Of a stretch of 12,329 nt of DNA, positions 6,195 to 12,329 are shown one piece after another. A model generated the notes under the pieces. It did no database searches. It had not been told where the DNA came from and saw nothing but the letters and a program-made list of their open reading frames with translations. Position 1 is the stretch's first letter; each line of letters opens with the position of its first letter. The stretch is from Phyllobacteriaceae bacterium. Lineage in GTDB: Bacteria; Pseudomonadota; Alphaproteobacteria; Rhizobiales; Ancalomicrobiaceae. The stretch spans positions 1-12,329 of the forward strand of contig JAAYVT010000744.1 of the NCBI GenBank assembly GCA_012517025.1, read 5' to 3'. A program made the position numbers and the translations under genes.

Positions 6195-6382
6195 GGCGGG
6201 CTCCGATCGATCGATTTCGCGAACGGCATGTGGCTCTTGCGGCGATGACGGTGTCGATCCAGCGCTCGACCCGTCGTTTCCAGACGGGGATGGTCATCGT
6301 GATCATCGGCTCGTCGAAATGTTCGCGCCTCCGAGGTGCGAGAGCAACTCGTCGAGGGAGCAACGCTCTCCACCGCCTCTCA
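6195..6382 (-). other. Spacer with possible very short coupled ORFs
   Basis: Between the ABC ATPase stop and the amidotransferase start. A 27-codon frame (MMRGGGERCSLDELLSHLGG...) begins at the ATGATGA overlapping the ATPase stop. Its own stop overlaps an ATG at 6306, which opens a frame with good GC-ending codons for about 25 residues (MITMTIPVWKRRVERWID...). That frame then runs into the amidotransferase gene out of phase. These could be remnants of a deleted gene. No terminator hairpin is evident. Confidence 0.3.
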
Positions 6383-7102
6383 TCATGGGGGCACTCGACG
6401 GCTTTCGGTCGTGACGATCCGTCCGTCTCGGAGCGAGAAGATGCGATCGAAACGGTTCCAGATCTTCTCGTCGTGGGTGACGACCACGACCGTCGCCGAC
6501 TGCTCCACCGCCACCTTGCGCAGCAGGTCCATGACGATGCCGGCGCGCTCGCCGTCGAGCGCGGCGGTCGGTTCGTCGGCCAGGATGATGCGCGGCCGAT
6601 TGGCGAGCGCGCGGGCGATGGCGACGCGCTGTGCCTCACCGCCCGAGAGCGACGACGGCTTCGCCGTCTTACGATGGCCGACCTCCAGGTAGTCGAGCAG
6701 TTCGTGTGCCCGCGCGAAGGCCTCGGTCTTCTCCGCTCCCGCCATGTCGAGGACGAGAGCGACGTTCTCGGTCACGTCGAGGAACGGTAACAGATTGTGG
6801 AACTGGAAGATGAAACCGATCTTCTCGAGCCGGAGCGACCGCAGGTCGGGACGCAACCACTTGCCGTCCCACACCGTCTCGCCGTCGAGCCGGACGCGGC
6901 CGGCGGAGGGTTCGACGATGCAGCCGACGAGGTTGAGGAGCGTCGTCTTCCCCGAGCCGGACGGACCGATGAGGCCAACCACCTCGCCAGCCCACAGATC
7001 GAGGTCGACCTCCTTCAGTGCGTCGACGCGGGTCTCGCCCTCGCCGTAGTGCTTGGCGAGACTGCGGAGTTCGACGAGGGGAACGGACGTGTCGTCGGTC
7101 AT
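6383..7102 (-). CDS. ABC exporter ATP-binding protein (MacB/LolD/DevA type)
   Basis: A 239-aa nucleotide-binding subunit that powers the FtsX-type permease encoded just upstream. All motifs are intact: Walker A GPSGSGKT at 46-53, Q-loop Gln100, signature LSGGE at 152-156, Walker B IILADE ending in catalytic Glu177, and H-loop His210. Sequence style matches the MacB/LolD/DevA group. The ATG at 7102 is chosen over an upstream in-frame start because GGAGG lies just before it and the permease stop ends at 7104, leaving one base between the genes. It is the last gene of the tetR-adaptor-permease-ATPase operon. The transported substrate cannot be read from the sequence. Confidence 0.95.
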   Translation of the reverse strand: MTDDTSVPLVELRSLAKHYGEGETRVDALKEVDLDLWAGEVVGLIGPSGSGKTTLLNLVGCIVEPSAGRVRLDGETVWDGKWLRPDLRSLRLEKIGFIFQFHNLLPFLDVTENVALVLDMAGAEKTEAFARAHELLDYLEVGHRKTAKPSSLSGGEAQRVAIARALANRPRIILADEPTAALDGERAGIVMDLLRKVAVEQSATVVVVTHDEKIWNRFDRIFSLRDGRIVTTESRRVPP

Positions 7103-7103
7103 C

Positions 7104-8249
7104 TCAGCCTCCGAGCGCCGTGGCCGGGTCGACGCGCAGCGCGAGGCGCACGCCCAGTCCGCTCGCCACCAGACAGACCACGACCACCACGACCGCGAGC
7201 GAGGCGGCATCCTCCGGCAACATCACGACCCGGCGCGGAAAGTGATCCTTGACGGAGACGATGATGCTCGCGCCGACCGAAAAGCCGATCAGACCGAGCG
7301 CCAGGGCCTGTTGTACGATCAGGCCGACGATGCGGCCGTCGGGGGCGCCGATCAGCTTCAGCGTGGCGATCTCGCGGATCTTGTCCATCGTCATGGTGTA
7401 GACGATGAGCGCGATGATCACGGTGGATACCGTGAGCAGCACCGTCGTGAAGAGCCCGATCTGCTGACGGGCCTTTTCGACCACCGAACGCGTCAGGATG
7501 GTCTCCTGCTCGGCTTCGGTCGTCGCCGAGAGGTGCTTCCAGCGCTCGGCTGCCCGGACGACGCTCTGCGGCGAAACGGCAGGCGAGACGCGGGCGACGA
7601 CCGCATTGATGGTGTCCGGGGTCGCGGTGCCGCCGGTGCTGCCGGTGCCGCGGGCGGCCTCGCGACGGGCGGGCGCCGGGGCGAGACGGAACTGCAGCAC
7701 CTGAGCATCCTTCAGCGACATCCAGACGACCGGGTCACCGCTGGAGGACACCGCGCCGCGCGTCGTCCCCACGACCGTGAAGACGTCGGTTCCCATGGCG
7801 ATGCGCTCGTTCGGGCGCAGATCGGTCTTCTCGTCGGCGACGAGTTCGAACCGATCGCGGGCGATGCCGCGGCCGGAGACGATCGCCGGCGGCCCGCCGA
7901 GGCGGCCGGGCTCGTAGCCGACGATCTGCAGGCGCAGCTTGCGACCACGATGGGTCGTTTCGAACGCCTGGAAGGAGAGCGAGCCCGCCTCGGTCACCCC
8001 GGCCAGACGCGCGATGCTCTCGCGCGTGTCGCCGGGAATGCGGGACGCTTCGGCGAAGGGGCCGCGTGTCCCGGTTTCCACCACCCAGACGTCGGCGCCG
8101 GGCGCCCGGACGAGGCCGAGCGCGTCGGCGACCAGACCGCGATAGATGCCGATCATCGACAGGACCACGCCGAGCAGCAGCCCCAGGCCGAGCGCGGTCA
8201 GAAGGAACCGGCCGAGGTGATGACGAATGTCGCGCACGGCGAGGTTCAT
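7104..8249 (-). CDS. FtsX/MacB-type ABC exporter permease (DevC-like)
   Basis: A 381-aa inner-membrane permease. One membrane helix lies near the N-terminus (about 14-38, FLLTALGLGLLLGVVLSMIG). A large periplasmic domain of about 220 residues follows, then three C-terminal helices (about 265-290, 310-340, 345-372). This is the four-helix FtsX/MacB layout. The segment DKIREIATLKLIGAPDGRI between helices is typical of the FtsX domain. The frame is open further upstream, but the ATG at 8249 overlaps the adaptor stop as ATGA, which fixes the start. With the ATPase and adaptor it should form a MacAB- or DevBCA-like machine. No outer-membrane partner is in the window. Confidence 0.93.
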   Translation of the reverse strand: MNLAVRDIRHHLGRFLLTALGLGLLLGVVLSMIGIYRGLVADALGLVRAPGADVWVVETGTRGPFAEASRIPGDTRESIARLAGVTEAGSLSFQAFETTHRGRKLRLQIVGYEPGRLGGPPAIVSGRGIARDRFELVADEKTDLRPNERIAMGTDVFTVVGTTRGAVSSSGDPVVWMSLKDAQVLQFRLAPAPARREAARGTGSTGGTATPDTINAVVARVSPAVSPQSVVRAAERWKHLSATTEAEQETILTRSVVEKARQQIGLFTTVLLTVSTVIIALIVYTMTMDKIREIATLKLIGAPDGRIVGLIVQQALALGLIGFSVGASIIVSVKDHFPRRVVMLPEDAASLAVVVVVVCLVASGLGVRLALRVDPATALGG

Positions 8250-9415
8250 GGCCGCGTCTCCGCATCCTCGACGATGCGGGCGCTGCGGCCCTCGCGGAAC
8301 CCGCCGTCGTCGGAGGAGGTCACGAGCGAGGCGTCGCGGGGCAGGCCGTCGACGATCTCGACCCGGCCGTCGAGCAGGTGGGCGCCGAGCCGCAGACGTG
8401 CCTCCTTCAACCGCCCGTCGACGACGATCCAGCCGATCGCTTCGGCGGAGCCGACCAGCCGCAGCGCGATCTGGGGAACCAGGACCGCGTGATCGAGGCG
8501 GCGAGTGGTCACCTCCACTTCCGCCTGTTCGCCGAGATGGAAGTCGGTCGGACAGGTCTCGCAGGCGACCCAGAGCCGCCGCTCCTCGCCGACGCGATCG
8601 TTCTCGAGCCCGACGCGGGCGACCCGGCCGCGAAAGACCTCGCCGGGACGGGAGCGCAGCCGCACCTCGGCAGGTTGACCTTCGGCGAGATCGCCGGCGC
8701 GGGCCTCGTCGACGAAGGCCTGGATCCACACGGACCCGGGATCGACCAGACTGAAGAGCGCCTCGCCGGGGTTCATCACCGAGCCGAGTTCGCGCAGACG
8801 CGCCGTCACCACACCGTCGAAGGGGGCGGAAAGGCGCAGCCGATCGAGCAGGACGCCGTCGAGCGTCGCCTGGGCGCGGGCCGCGGCCAGATTGACCCGA
8901 GCCACCTCGACGTCGCGCCGGGCGACGCCGGCGTCGGCTTCGGCGACATCGGCATCGAGTTCGGCGGTTTCGGCCGCCTCGACCGAAACGGTCTGCCGAG
9001 CGACCAGGGATTTGCGACGCTCGTCGACCCGTCGCTTCTGAAGGGCGACGACGTCGCTGCGCCGGCCGAGCGCCTCGGCCTTGGCGAGGGCGGCTTCGGC
9101 GGCGGCGACACCGGCGACGGACTTCTCCAGACGGGCACGGGCTTCGCCGTCGTCGAGACGGGCGAGGACGGCGCCGGCCTTCACCCGATCGCCGTGATCG
9201 GCCGTCAGCGCGACGAGTTGACCGGCCGCCTCGAAGCCCAGTCTGGTCGCGACGCGGGCCTCCTGCGTGCCCAGGCCGAAGACCTGGACGGCGACGTCGG
9301 TTTCGGGACGCGCCACCGTCACCTCGACCGGGCGCAGAACGAAGTAGAGGCGAGCGGCGACGATCGCGACGATCGCGACGGCGGCGAAGCGGAGTGGAAT
9401 CGGGATCTTCTTCAT
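8246..9415 (-). CDS. HlyD/MacA-type periplasmic adaptor (membrane fusion protein)
   Basis: A 389-aa adaptor bridging the ABC permease and an outer-membrane channel. A single N-terminal membrane anchor (about 8-28) follows the basic start MKKIPIPLR. A lipoyl-type half-motif (GFEAAGQLVALTADHGDRVKAG) comes next, then a long Ala/Glu/Arg-rich coiled coil (about 90-190), the second lipoyl half (LRLSAPFDGVVTARLRELG) and beta-barrel domains. A Cys-Glu-Thr-Cys pair (Cys285, Cys288) in the barrel region is unusual. A longer in-frame start exists at 9514, but its extra residues are basic shadow sequence. The ATG at 9415 overlaps the tetR stop as ATGA and is preferred. The 3' end overlaps the permease start by four bases. 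Confidence 0.93.
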   Translation of the reverse strand: MKKIPIPLRFAAVAIVAIVAARLYFVLRPVEVTVARPETDVAVQVFGLGTQEARVATRLGFEAAGQLVALTADHGDRVKAGAVLARLDDGEARARLEKSVAGVAAAEAALAKAEALGRRSDVVALQKRRVDERRKSLVARQTVSVEAAETAELDADVAEADAGVARRDVEVARVNLAAARAQATLDGVLLDRLRLSAPFDGVVTARLRELGSVMNPGEALFSLVDPGSVWIQAFVDEARAGDLAEGQPAEVRLRSRPGEVFRGRVARVGLENDRVGEERRLWVACETCPTDFHLGEQAEVEVTTRRLDHAVLVPQIALRLVGSAEAIGWIVVDGRLKEARLRLGAHLLDGRVEIVDGLPRDASLVTSSDDGGFREGRSARIVEDAETRP

Positions 9416-10005
9416 GGCGTCACGTCTTCGGAGCCGATCAGGCCGGCGAGTTGGATGTCGAGCAGGCGACGGACCTCGGCGACGAGGTCGAAACCGCGCC
9501 CGATGAGCGACCACCTGAGCGCCGTACTCTGGACGAGGCCGAGCACGAGCAGGGCGGCGTCGGCCGGCGAAACCGTCGTCCGCCCGTCACGGGCGACGAA
9601 TTGCGTGGTGAGGCGTTCCGTCAGCTCGCGCATCAGGCCACGGAAGACCGCAGCGAGGGCGGGGTTGCCGACCCGGAGTTCGTGCGAGAAGAGGATCGCC
9701 AGGATCGACGGCTCCTGTGCCACGATGCCGGCCTGCGCGACGATCAGCCGGCGCACGGCATCGACTGGCGAGGCGGCCTCCGCGGTCACCGCGTCCCAGG
9801 TGCTCCGCATCCGAACCGCGATGACGTCGGCCACGCCGACCCAGAGGGCGTCTCTGTCGGCGAAATGGCGAAAGATCGCAGGTTGGGTGATCCCGACCGC
9901 CGTCGCCACCGCCTGCGTGGTCAGCCGATCCGGGCCGACCTCGCTCGACAGGCGCAGAACCGCCTCGACGATCTCCATGCGCCGGACTTCGGTCGTCTTC
10001 CGCAT
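9412..10005 (-). CDS. TetR-family transcriptional regulator of the exporter operon
   Basis: A 197-aa repressor-type protein. The N-terminal TetR DNA-binding domain contains the HTH at about 28-48 (LTTQAVATAVGITQPAIFRHF). The remaining helical part is the ligand-binding and dimerisation domain, typical in length but with no recognisable ligand. It is the first gene of the operon and overlaps the adaptor gene by ATGA, so it probably controls its own operon in a feedback loop. A strong palindrome at 10019-10038, just before the start, is the likely operator. The ligand probably relates to the exporter's substrate; this is inferred. Confidence 0.95.
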   Translation of the reverse strand: MRKTTEVRRMEIVEAVLRLSSEVGPDRLTTQAVATAVGITQPAIFRHFADRDALWVGVADVIAVRMRSTWDAVTAEAASPVDAVRRLIVAQAGIVAQEPSILAILFSHELRVGNPALAAVFRGLMRELTERLTTQFVARDGRTTVSPADAALLVLGLVQSTALRWSLIGRGFDLVAEVRRLLDIQLAGLIGSEDVTP

Positions 10006-10018
10006 CGGGGTTCTCTAT

Positions 10019-10038
10019 GTTTGTTATCAATAACTAAC
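10019..10038 (-). promoter_or_regulatory. Probable TetR operator palindrome
   Basis: On the + strand the site reads GTTTGTTAT-CA-ATAACTAAC: two 9-bp half-sites matching at 8 of 9 positions around a 2-base centre. It begins 14 bases upstream of the tetR start codon in an otherwise GC-rich region. Size and position fit a TetR-dimer operator covering the operon promoter. Confidence 0.65.
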
Positions 10039-10388
10039 TTATTAACATGAAGACTGCTCTGCGGCAAGCCTCCCCGATGAAGCCGCTCCGCAGAAGCGAA
10101 CCGATGAGAATGTGAATCGCTCTTTCGTCACTCGAGACGTCTCGTCGCCGCAGAAGATTGCTGCGGCCCTCGTCGGTCTCCGCGACGATCTGCTTGCACC
10201 CCGCTCGGATGCCTTCGACGGAGCGACGCGGCGAAGAGTCGGCGACCTTCTGCGGCGCCGGCGCCGCATCCGCTCCTCGTCTACTCGACGCTCGGCGCCT
10301 TCGGCTGCGCCGTCGCTTTGCTGTGGGCGTCCCTCCCCTCTGGTAATGCACCCACCGCGGCATGTCTTTCGCGCCGAACCCCGCCCGC
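10039..10388. other. Spacer between two - strand genes, no convincing gene
   Basis: About 350 GC-rich bases between the tetR promoter and the end of the second Crp/Fnr gene. Frames are open on both strands (+ 10112-10411, - 10034-10363) but have no good ribosome binding site or recognisable motif. A perfect 18-bp palindrome lies at 10251-10268 (TGCGGCGCC and its complement). No clear terminator with a T-run was found. Confidence 0.5.
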
Positions 10389-11066
10389 TCAGGCGCGGCG
10401 CGGCAACGTGATCTTGAAGGTGTTACGCGCGGTGAACTCGGCAACCTTCATTTTCTCGAGCCGACGTAGACTGCGCGAGATGCTCTCAGGCGAGGTGCCG
10501 ACCATGGCGGCGAGATCGCGCTTCATCAGCGGAGTGGAGACCTCGATCTCTTTCCCCTCGCCACTCGGTGCCCCCGCGAGCGTCAGGAGTGTCCAGTAGA
10601 GGCGATCCGGCACGTCCAGCGTCGAAAGACGGAAGATGTGTTCTTCATACGAATTGGCCTGCGCCGCCGCCTGCTGCATCAAGCAGATGAGTAGCGCTCC
10701 ATTCTCATGCAGCATGCTCTCGAATTTGCCCGCGGGGATCGCCACGAGATCGCAGGCGGTCAGCGTCTGGCAACTGTTGCGATGGACGTTGCCGCCCATC
10801 AGGTCCTGCCAGGCGAGCAGCGAACCCACCTTCTGCATGCCGAACATCGCTATGCGCCCGTCCTCGTCGATCCGCTCCAGCACCAGCGATCCCTGCACCG
10901 GGAGATAGACCGCCTCGACGTCGGTTCCCTGGTGAAAGATATAGGTCCGCGGCCGGAAGTAGGCGGGGGTCTGGCTCTCCAGAGGAAAGAGATCTTTAAG
11001 AACGTCGGGCAGAAACGCGTCGCCAATCGGCGATCCGTCTCGGCTCAGTGCTCGGGTGAAAACCAT
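10389..11066 (-). CDS. Crp/Fnr-family transcriptional regulator without Fe-S cysteines
   Basis: A 225-aa regulator with a cyclic-nucleotide-binding-type beta-barrel at about 28-130, a dimerisation helix at about 125-150 and a winged helix with the HTH at about 182-207. The recognition helix SPESISRSLRRL carries Glu194, Ser197 and Arg198 in the E-x-x-S-R pattern of FNR-type TTGAT readers. Cysteines (99, 105, 128) do not form the N-terminal cluster of FNR. It therefore resembles the NarR, DNR or NnrR side of the family; the signal is unknown. Codon use is GC-rich like the host's, unlike the regulator at 4520. The start at 11066 has only a weak GAGAGG upstream. A disrupted or short ORF upstream on the same strand ends 19-21 bases inside this gene. 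Confidence 0.92.
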   Translation of the reverse strand: MVFTRALSRDGSPIGDAFLPDVLKDLFPLESQTPAYFRPRTYIFHQGTDVEAVYLPVQGSLVLERIDEDGRIAMFGMQKVGSLLAWQDLMGGNVHRNSCQTLTACDLVAIPAGKFESMLHENGALLICLMQQAAAQANSYEEHIFRLSTLDVPDRLYWTLLTLAGAPSGEGKEIEVSTPLMKRDLAAMVGTSPESISRSLRRLEKMKVAEFTARNTFKITLPRRA

Positions 11067-11534
11067 TTCTCGGGCCTCTCCAGACGTATGACGTTGTCTT
11101 CTCGTTCTTTCCAGACCGGTAGGAGATTTTCGAGGATGTAGCCTCCCTGCTCCGGCGTCGGCGATTGGACCCAGCCGCGGATGCCGGCCGCGATCAACCG
11201 AATGATCGCCAACGACAGTTCCTCACCACTGAACTTACCCTCTGATTGCCCCTTTCGTAACCAGAATCCGTTTCTGCTGCTCTGGTCCGCTCGGGACAGT
11301 GCCGCAAACTTGTTTGTAATGGCCCATCGAGGCTCGTGTGGAGCGATCTCCGCACCCCCTCGGTTGGAGCCTCACCTCACGCGCAGTGCCGTCGGGAGCC
11401 ATGGTCTTCGCCACGACCACCGTCCGGTCCTACGCGGCGAAGCGCCCGATCTCGGCAGCGCAGGCGGCGGTTGCCCCACATCCCCACCCCATGCGCTGTC
11501 CCTCGTCCGGCTGGCGCGCAGGATGACGCGACAT
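11045..11534 (-). pseudogene. Probable broken gene (amber stop and frameshift) before the second regulator
   Basis: Three pieces on the - strand line up as one reading of about 160 residues. Piece one starts at ATG 11534 after GGAG, reads MSRHPARQPDEGQRMGWG... and ends in TAG at 11430-11432. Piece two continues in the same frame (DRTVVVAKTMAPDGTAREV...), with a possible GTG start at 11420. Near the C5 run at 11355-11359, coding-like sequence moves to another frame that has no ATG but runs to TGA at 11045-11047, ending ERPEKWFSPEH. Alternatively the last 55 codons form a separate gene starting TTG at 11212 behind a GAGGA site. I recognise no family. It may be a pseudogene, separate small ORFs, or a sequencing error in the G/C run. 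Confidence 0.35.
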
Positions 11535-11536
11535 GG

Positions 11537-11786
11537 TCATCTCCGAGAAGGAGATCGCCCTTCTGGTGTCGGTTCGGTCTCCGACGCTACCGCAAGAATG
11601 TCGACTCCCAGGTCGTTCGAGCTCATGGGACCTTCGAAAGCACCGGCTTCGTTCTTCACCAATCTGACCACGATTCGACCTCGCACAAAGCGCCGCGTTG
11701 TACCGGCTCTCCGCCGAGGTCGAGCGATTGTCATCGTCGATGAAAATTCCAATGTTACAAACATTAATTATATAATAATTAAAATA
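11537..11786 (-). other. Spacer with a weak 75-aa ORF and an AT-rich inverted repeat
   Basis: A 75-codon frame (11764 to 11537) begins MFVTLEFSSTMTIARPRRR and ends two bases before the ATG of the broken gene. It lacks a ribosome binding site and a known domain, and another frame is open across the same bases. AATGTT/AACATT (11751-11765) is a perfect 6-bp inverted repeat around three bases in a short AT-rich patch. The patch sits where a promoter for the leftward genes could be. Confidence 0.3.
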
Positions 11787-12197
11787 TCACTTATGCCTGT
11801 CGCGAATAATACTCGCAAATCTCGATACGATTCTATGTAAAACTCCCGAATCGAGGGACGCGTATCCAATTGAGAGAGAACGGAATGTCGCGGCGAACTC
11901 TTCGGCAGTTGCAGTGTCCTGCCGAAGCTTTTCACGATCACGGTCTCGCTGAAGGCGCGAAAAGCAGGTTTCGTCGTCGATGGGCGTCACCACAAATTCG
12001 TTCTTCGCTACCTCGGCTCGCAGCTCGATGATCCACGCCTCCACGGCAGTCGCCAACTCCATGCAGCGCCTTCGATCGAGCTCCGTTCGCACGTCGCACG
12101 AAAACGCCTCCAGTGCGCCGATCAGATCGAATGGCGTCTCTATCCGGCCAGAAGAGGTCGCACCGTCCGGATCGCACCTTTCGCTTCCATCCCGCAT
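11787..12197 (-). CDS. Hypothetical 136-aa soluble protein
   Basis: A predicted cytoplasmic, mostly helical, charged protein. The middle (about 24-66, ending ATAVEAWIIELRAEVAKNEF) and the Arg/Asp-rich part at about 83-110 look helix-forming. There is no signal peptide, membrane segment or recognised motif. Three cysteines (8, 34, 45 region) plus one near 78 are scattered and form no known metal site. The ATG at 12197 follows GAGGTG, which overlaps the stop of the upstream membrane gene, so the two are probably translated from one transcript. Its function is unknown. Confidence 0.65.
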   Translation of the reverse strand: MRDGSERCDPDGATSSGRIETPFDLIGALEAFSCDVRTELDRRRCMELATAVEAWIIELRAEVAKNEFVVTPIDDETCFSRLQRDRDREKLRQDTATAEEFAATFRSLSIGYASLDSGVLHRIVSRFASIIRDRHK

Positions 12198-12206
12198 GAC
12201 GGCACC

Positions 12207-12329
12207 TCATTGAGCCGTGAAGAGAAAAGTGGCGATCACGATCGTCGCCGTCGCCACCATGATCGTACCGGTGCGCTGCAGAGCTCCCATCCGGTGGAGC
12301 ATTACCGCGAAGCCGACGAGCAGGGGAGC
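12207..12329 (-). CDS. C-terminal end of a membrane protein (partial)
   Basis: Forty codons read in from the right edge and stop at TGA 12207-12209. The end shows a hydrophobic segment (APLLVGFAVML), a short basic turn (HRMGALQR) and a final membrane helix (TIMVATATIVIATFLFTAQ). This suggests a multi-span inner-membrane protein. The family cannot be told from this tail. The next gene's ribosome binding site overlaps its stop, which indicates an operon. Confidence 0.6.
   Translation of the reverse strand, partial: APLLVGFAVMLHRMGALQRTGTIMVATATIVIATFLFTAQ

Noticed and set aside
7053..8492. Long + strand frame (479 codons) opposite the permease and adaptor genes, and a similar one at 8066-10033
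   Set aside because: Antisense shadows typical of GC-rich DNA. The opposite strand encodes intact, motif-bearing permease, adaptor and TetR proteins.
10034..10363. - strand frame of about 110 codons after the second Crp/Fnr gene
   Set aside because: Very arginine-rich, no ribosome binding site, and it runs through the likely tetR operator.
1..12329. CRISPR array, tRNA, rRNA or complete insertion sequence
   Set aside because: No regularly spaced direct repeats, no tRNA-like cloverleaf, no rRNA sequence and no intact transposase were seen.

Overview
The window reads as a high-GC alphaproteobacterial chromosome, possibly Hyphomicrobiales; this is inferred from gene content and style, not proven. 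It holds the tail of a respiratory nitrate reductase cluster, an AT-rich insert-like segment with its own FNR-type regulator, a TetR-controlled ABC exporter operon, and a second Crp/Fnr-type regulator. The theme is anaerobic nitrate respiration or denitrification and its control.

Region 1 (1-3225, + strand): the end of a probable narJ, then narI (cytochrome b subunit of nitrate reductase), a parvulin-type prolyl isomerase, an unrecognised 99-aa protein, moaA (molybdenum cofactor synthesis) and a possible 59-aa ORF with a good ribosome binding site. The order nar genes / PpiC-type isomerase / moaA is known from other denitrifiers such as Pseudomonas. It links enzyme assembly and cofactor supply to the structural genes.

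Region 2 (about 3226-5420): base composition drops sharply. About 1 kb has no convincing gene but has several short inverted repeats and promoter-like hexamers. Then comes a perfect FNR/DNR-type box (TTGAT-N4-ATCAA), a doubtful 94-107 aa ORF, a Crp/Fnr-family regulator without Fe-S cysteines, and a 54-aa two-helix membrane protein.

Region 3 (5421-10005, - strand): a class I glutamine amidotransferase-like gene lies downstream of a tightly packed operon read from right to left: TetR regulator, HlyD-type adaptor, FtsX/MacB-type permease, ABC ATPase. The first two junctions are ATGA overlaps and the third has one base between genes. A strong palindrome just before the tetR start is the likely operator.

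Region 4 (10006-12329, - strand): a second Crp/Fnr-type regulator whose recognition helix also has the FNR-like E-x-x-S-R pattern. It is preceded by what looks like a broken gene, an unrecognised 136-aa protein, and the C-terminal end of a membrane protein that enters from the right edge.

The best leads for something new are the AT-rich regulatory segment with its FNR box and small membrane protein, the 99-aa protein between the isomerase and moaA, and the disrupted ORF in front of the second regulator.
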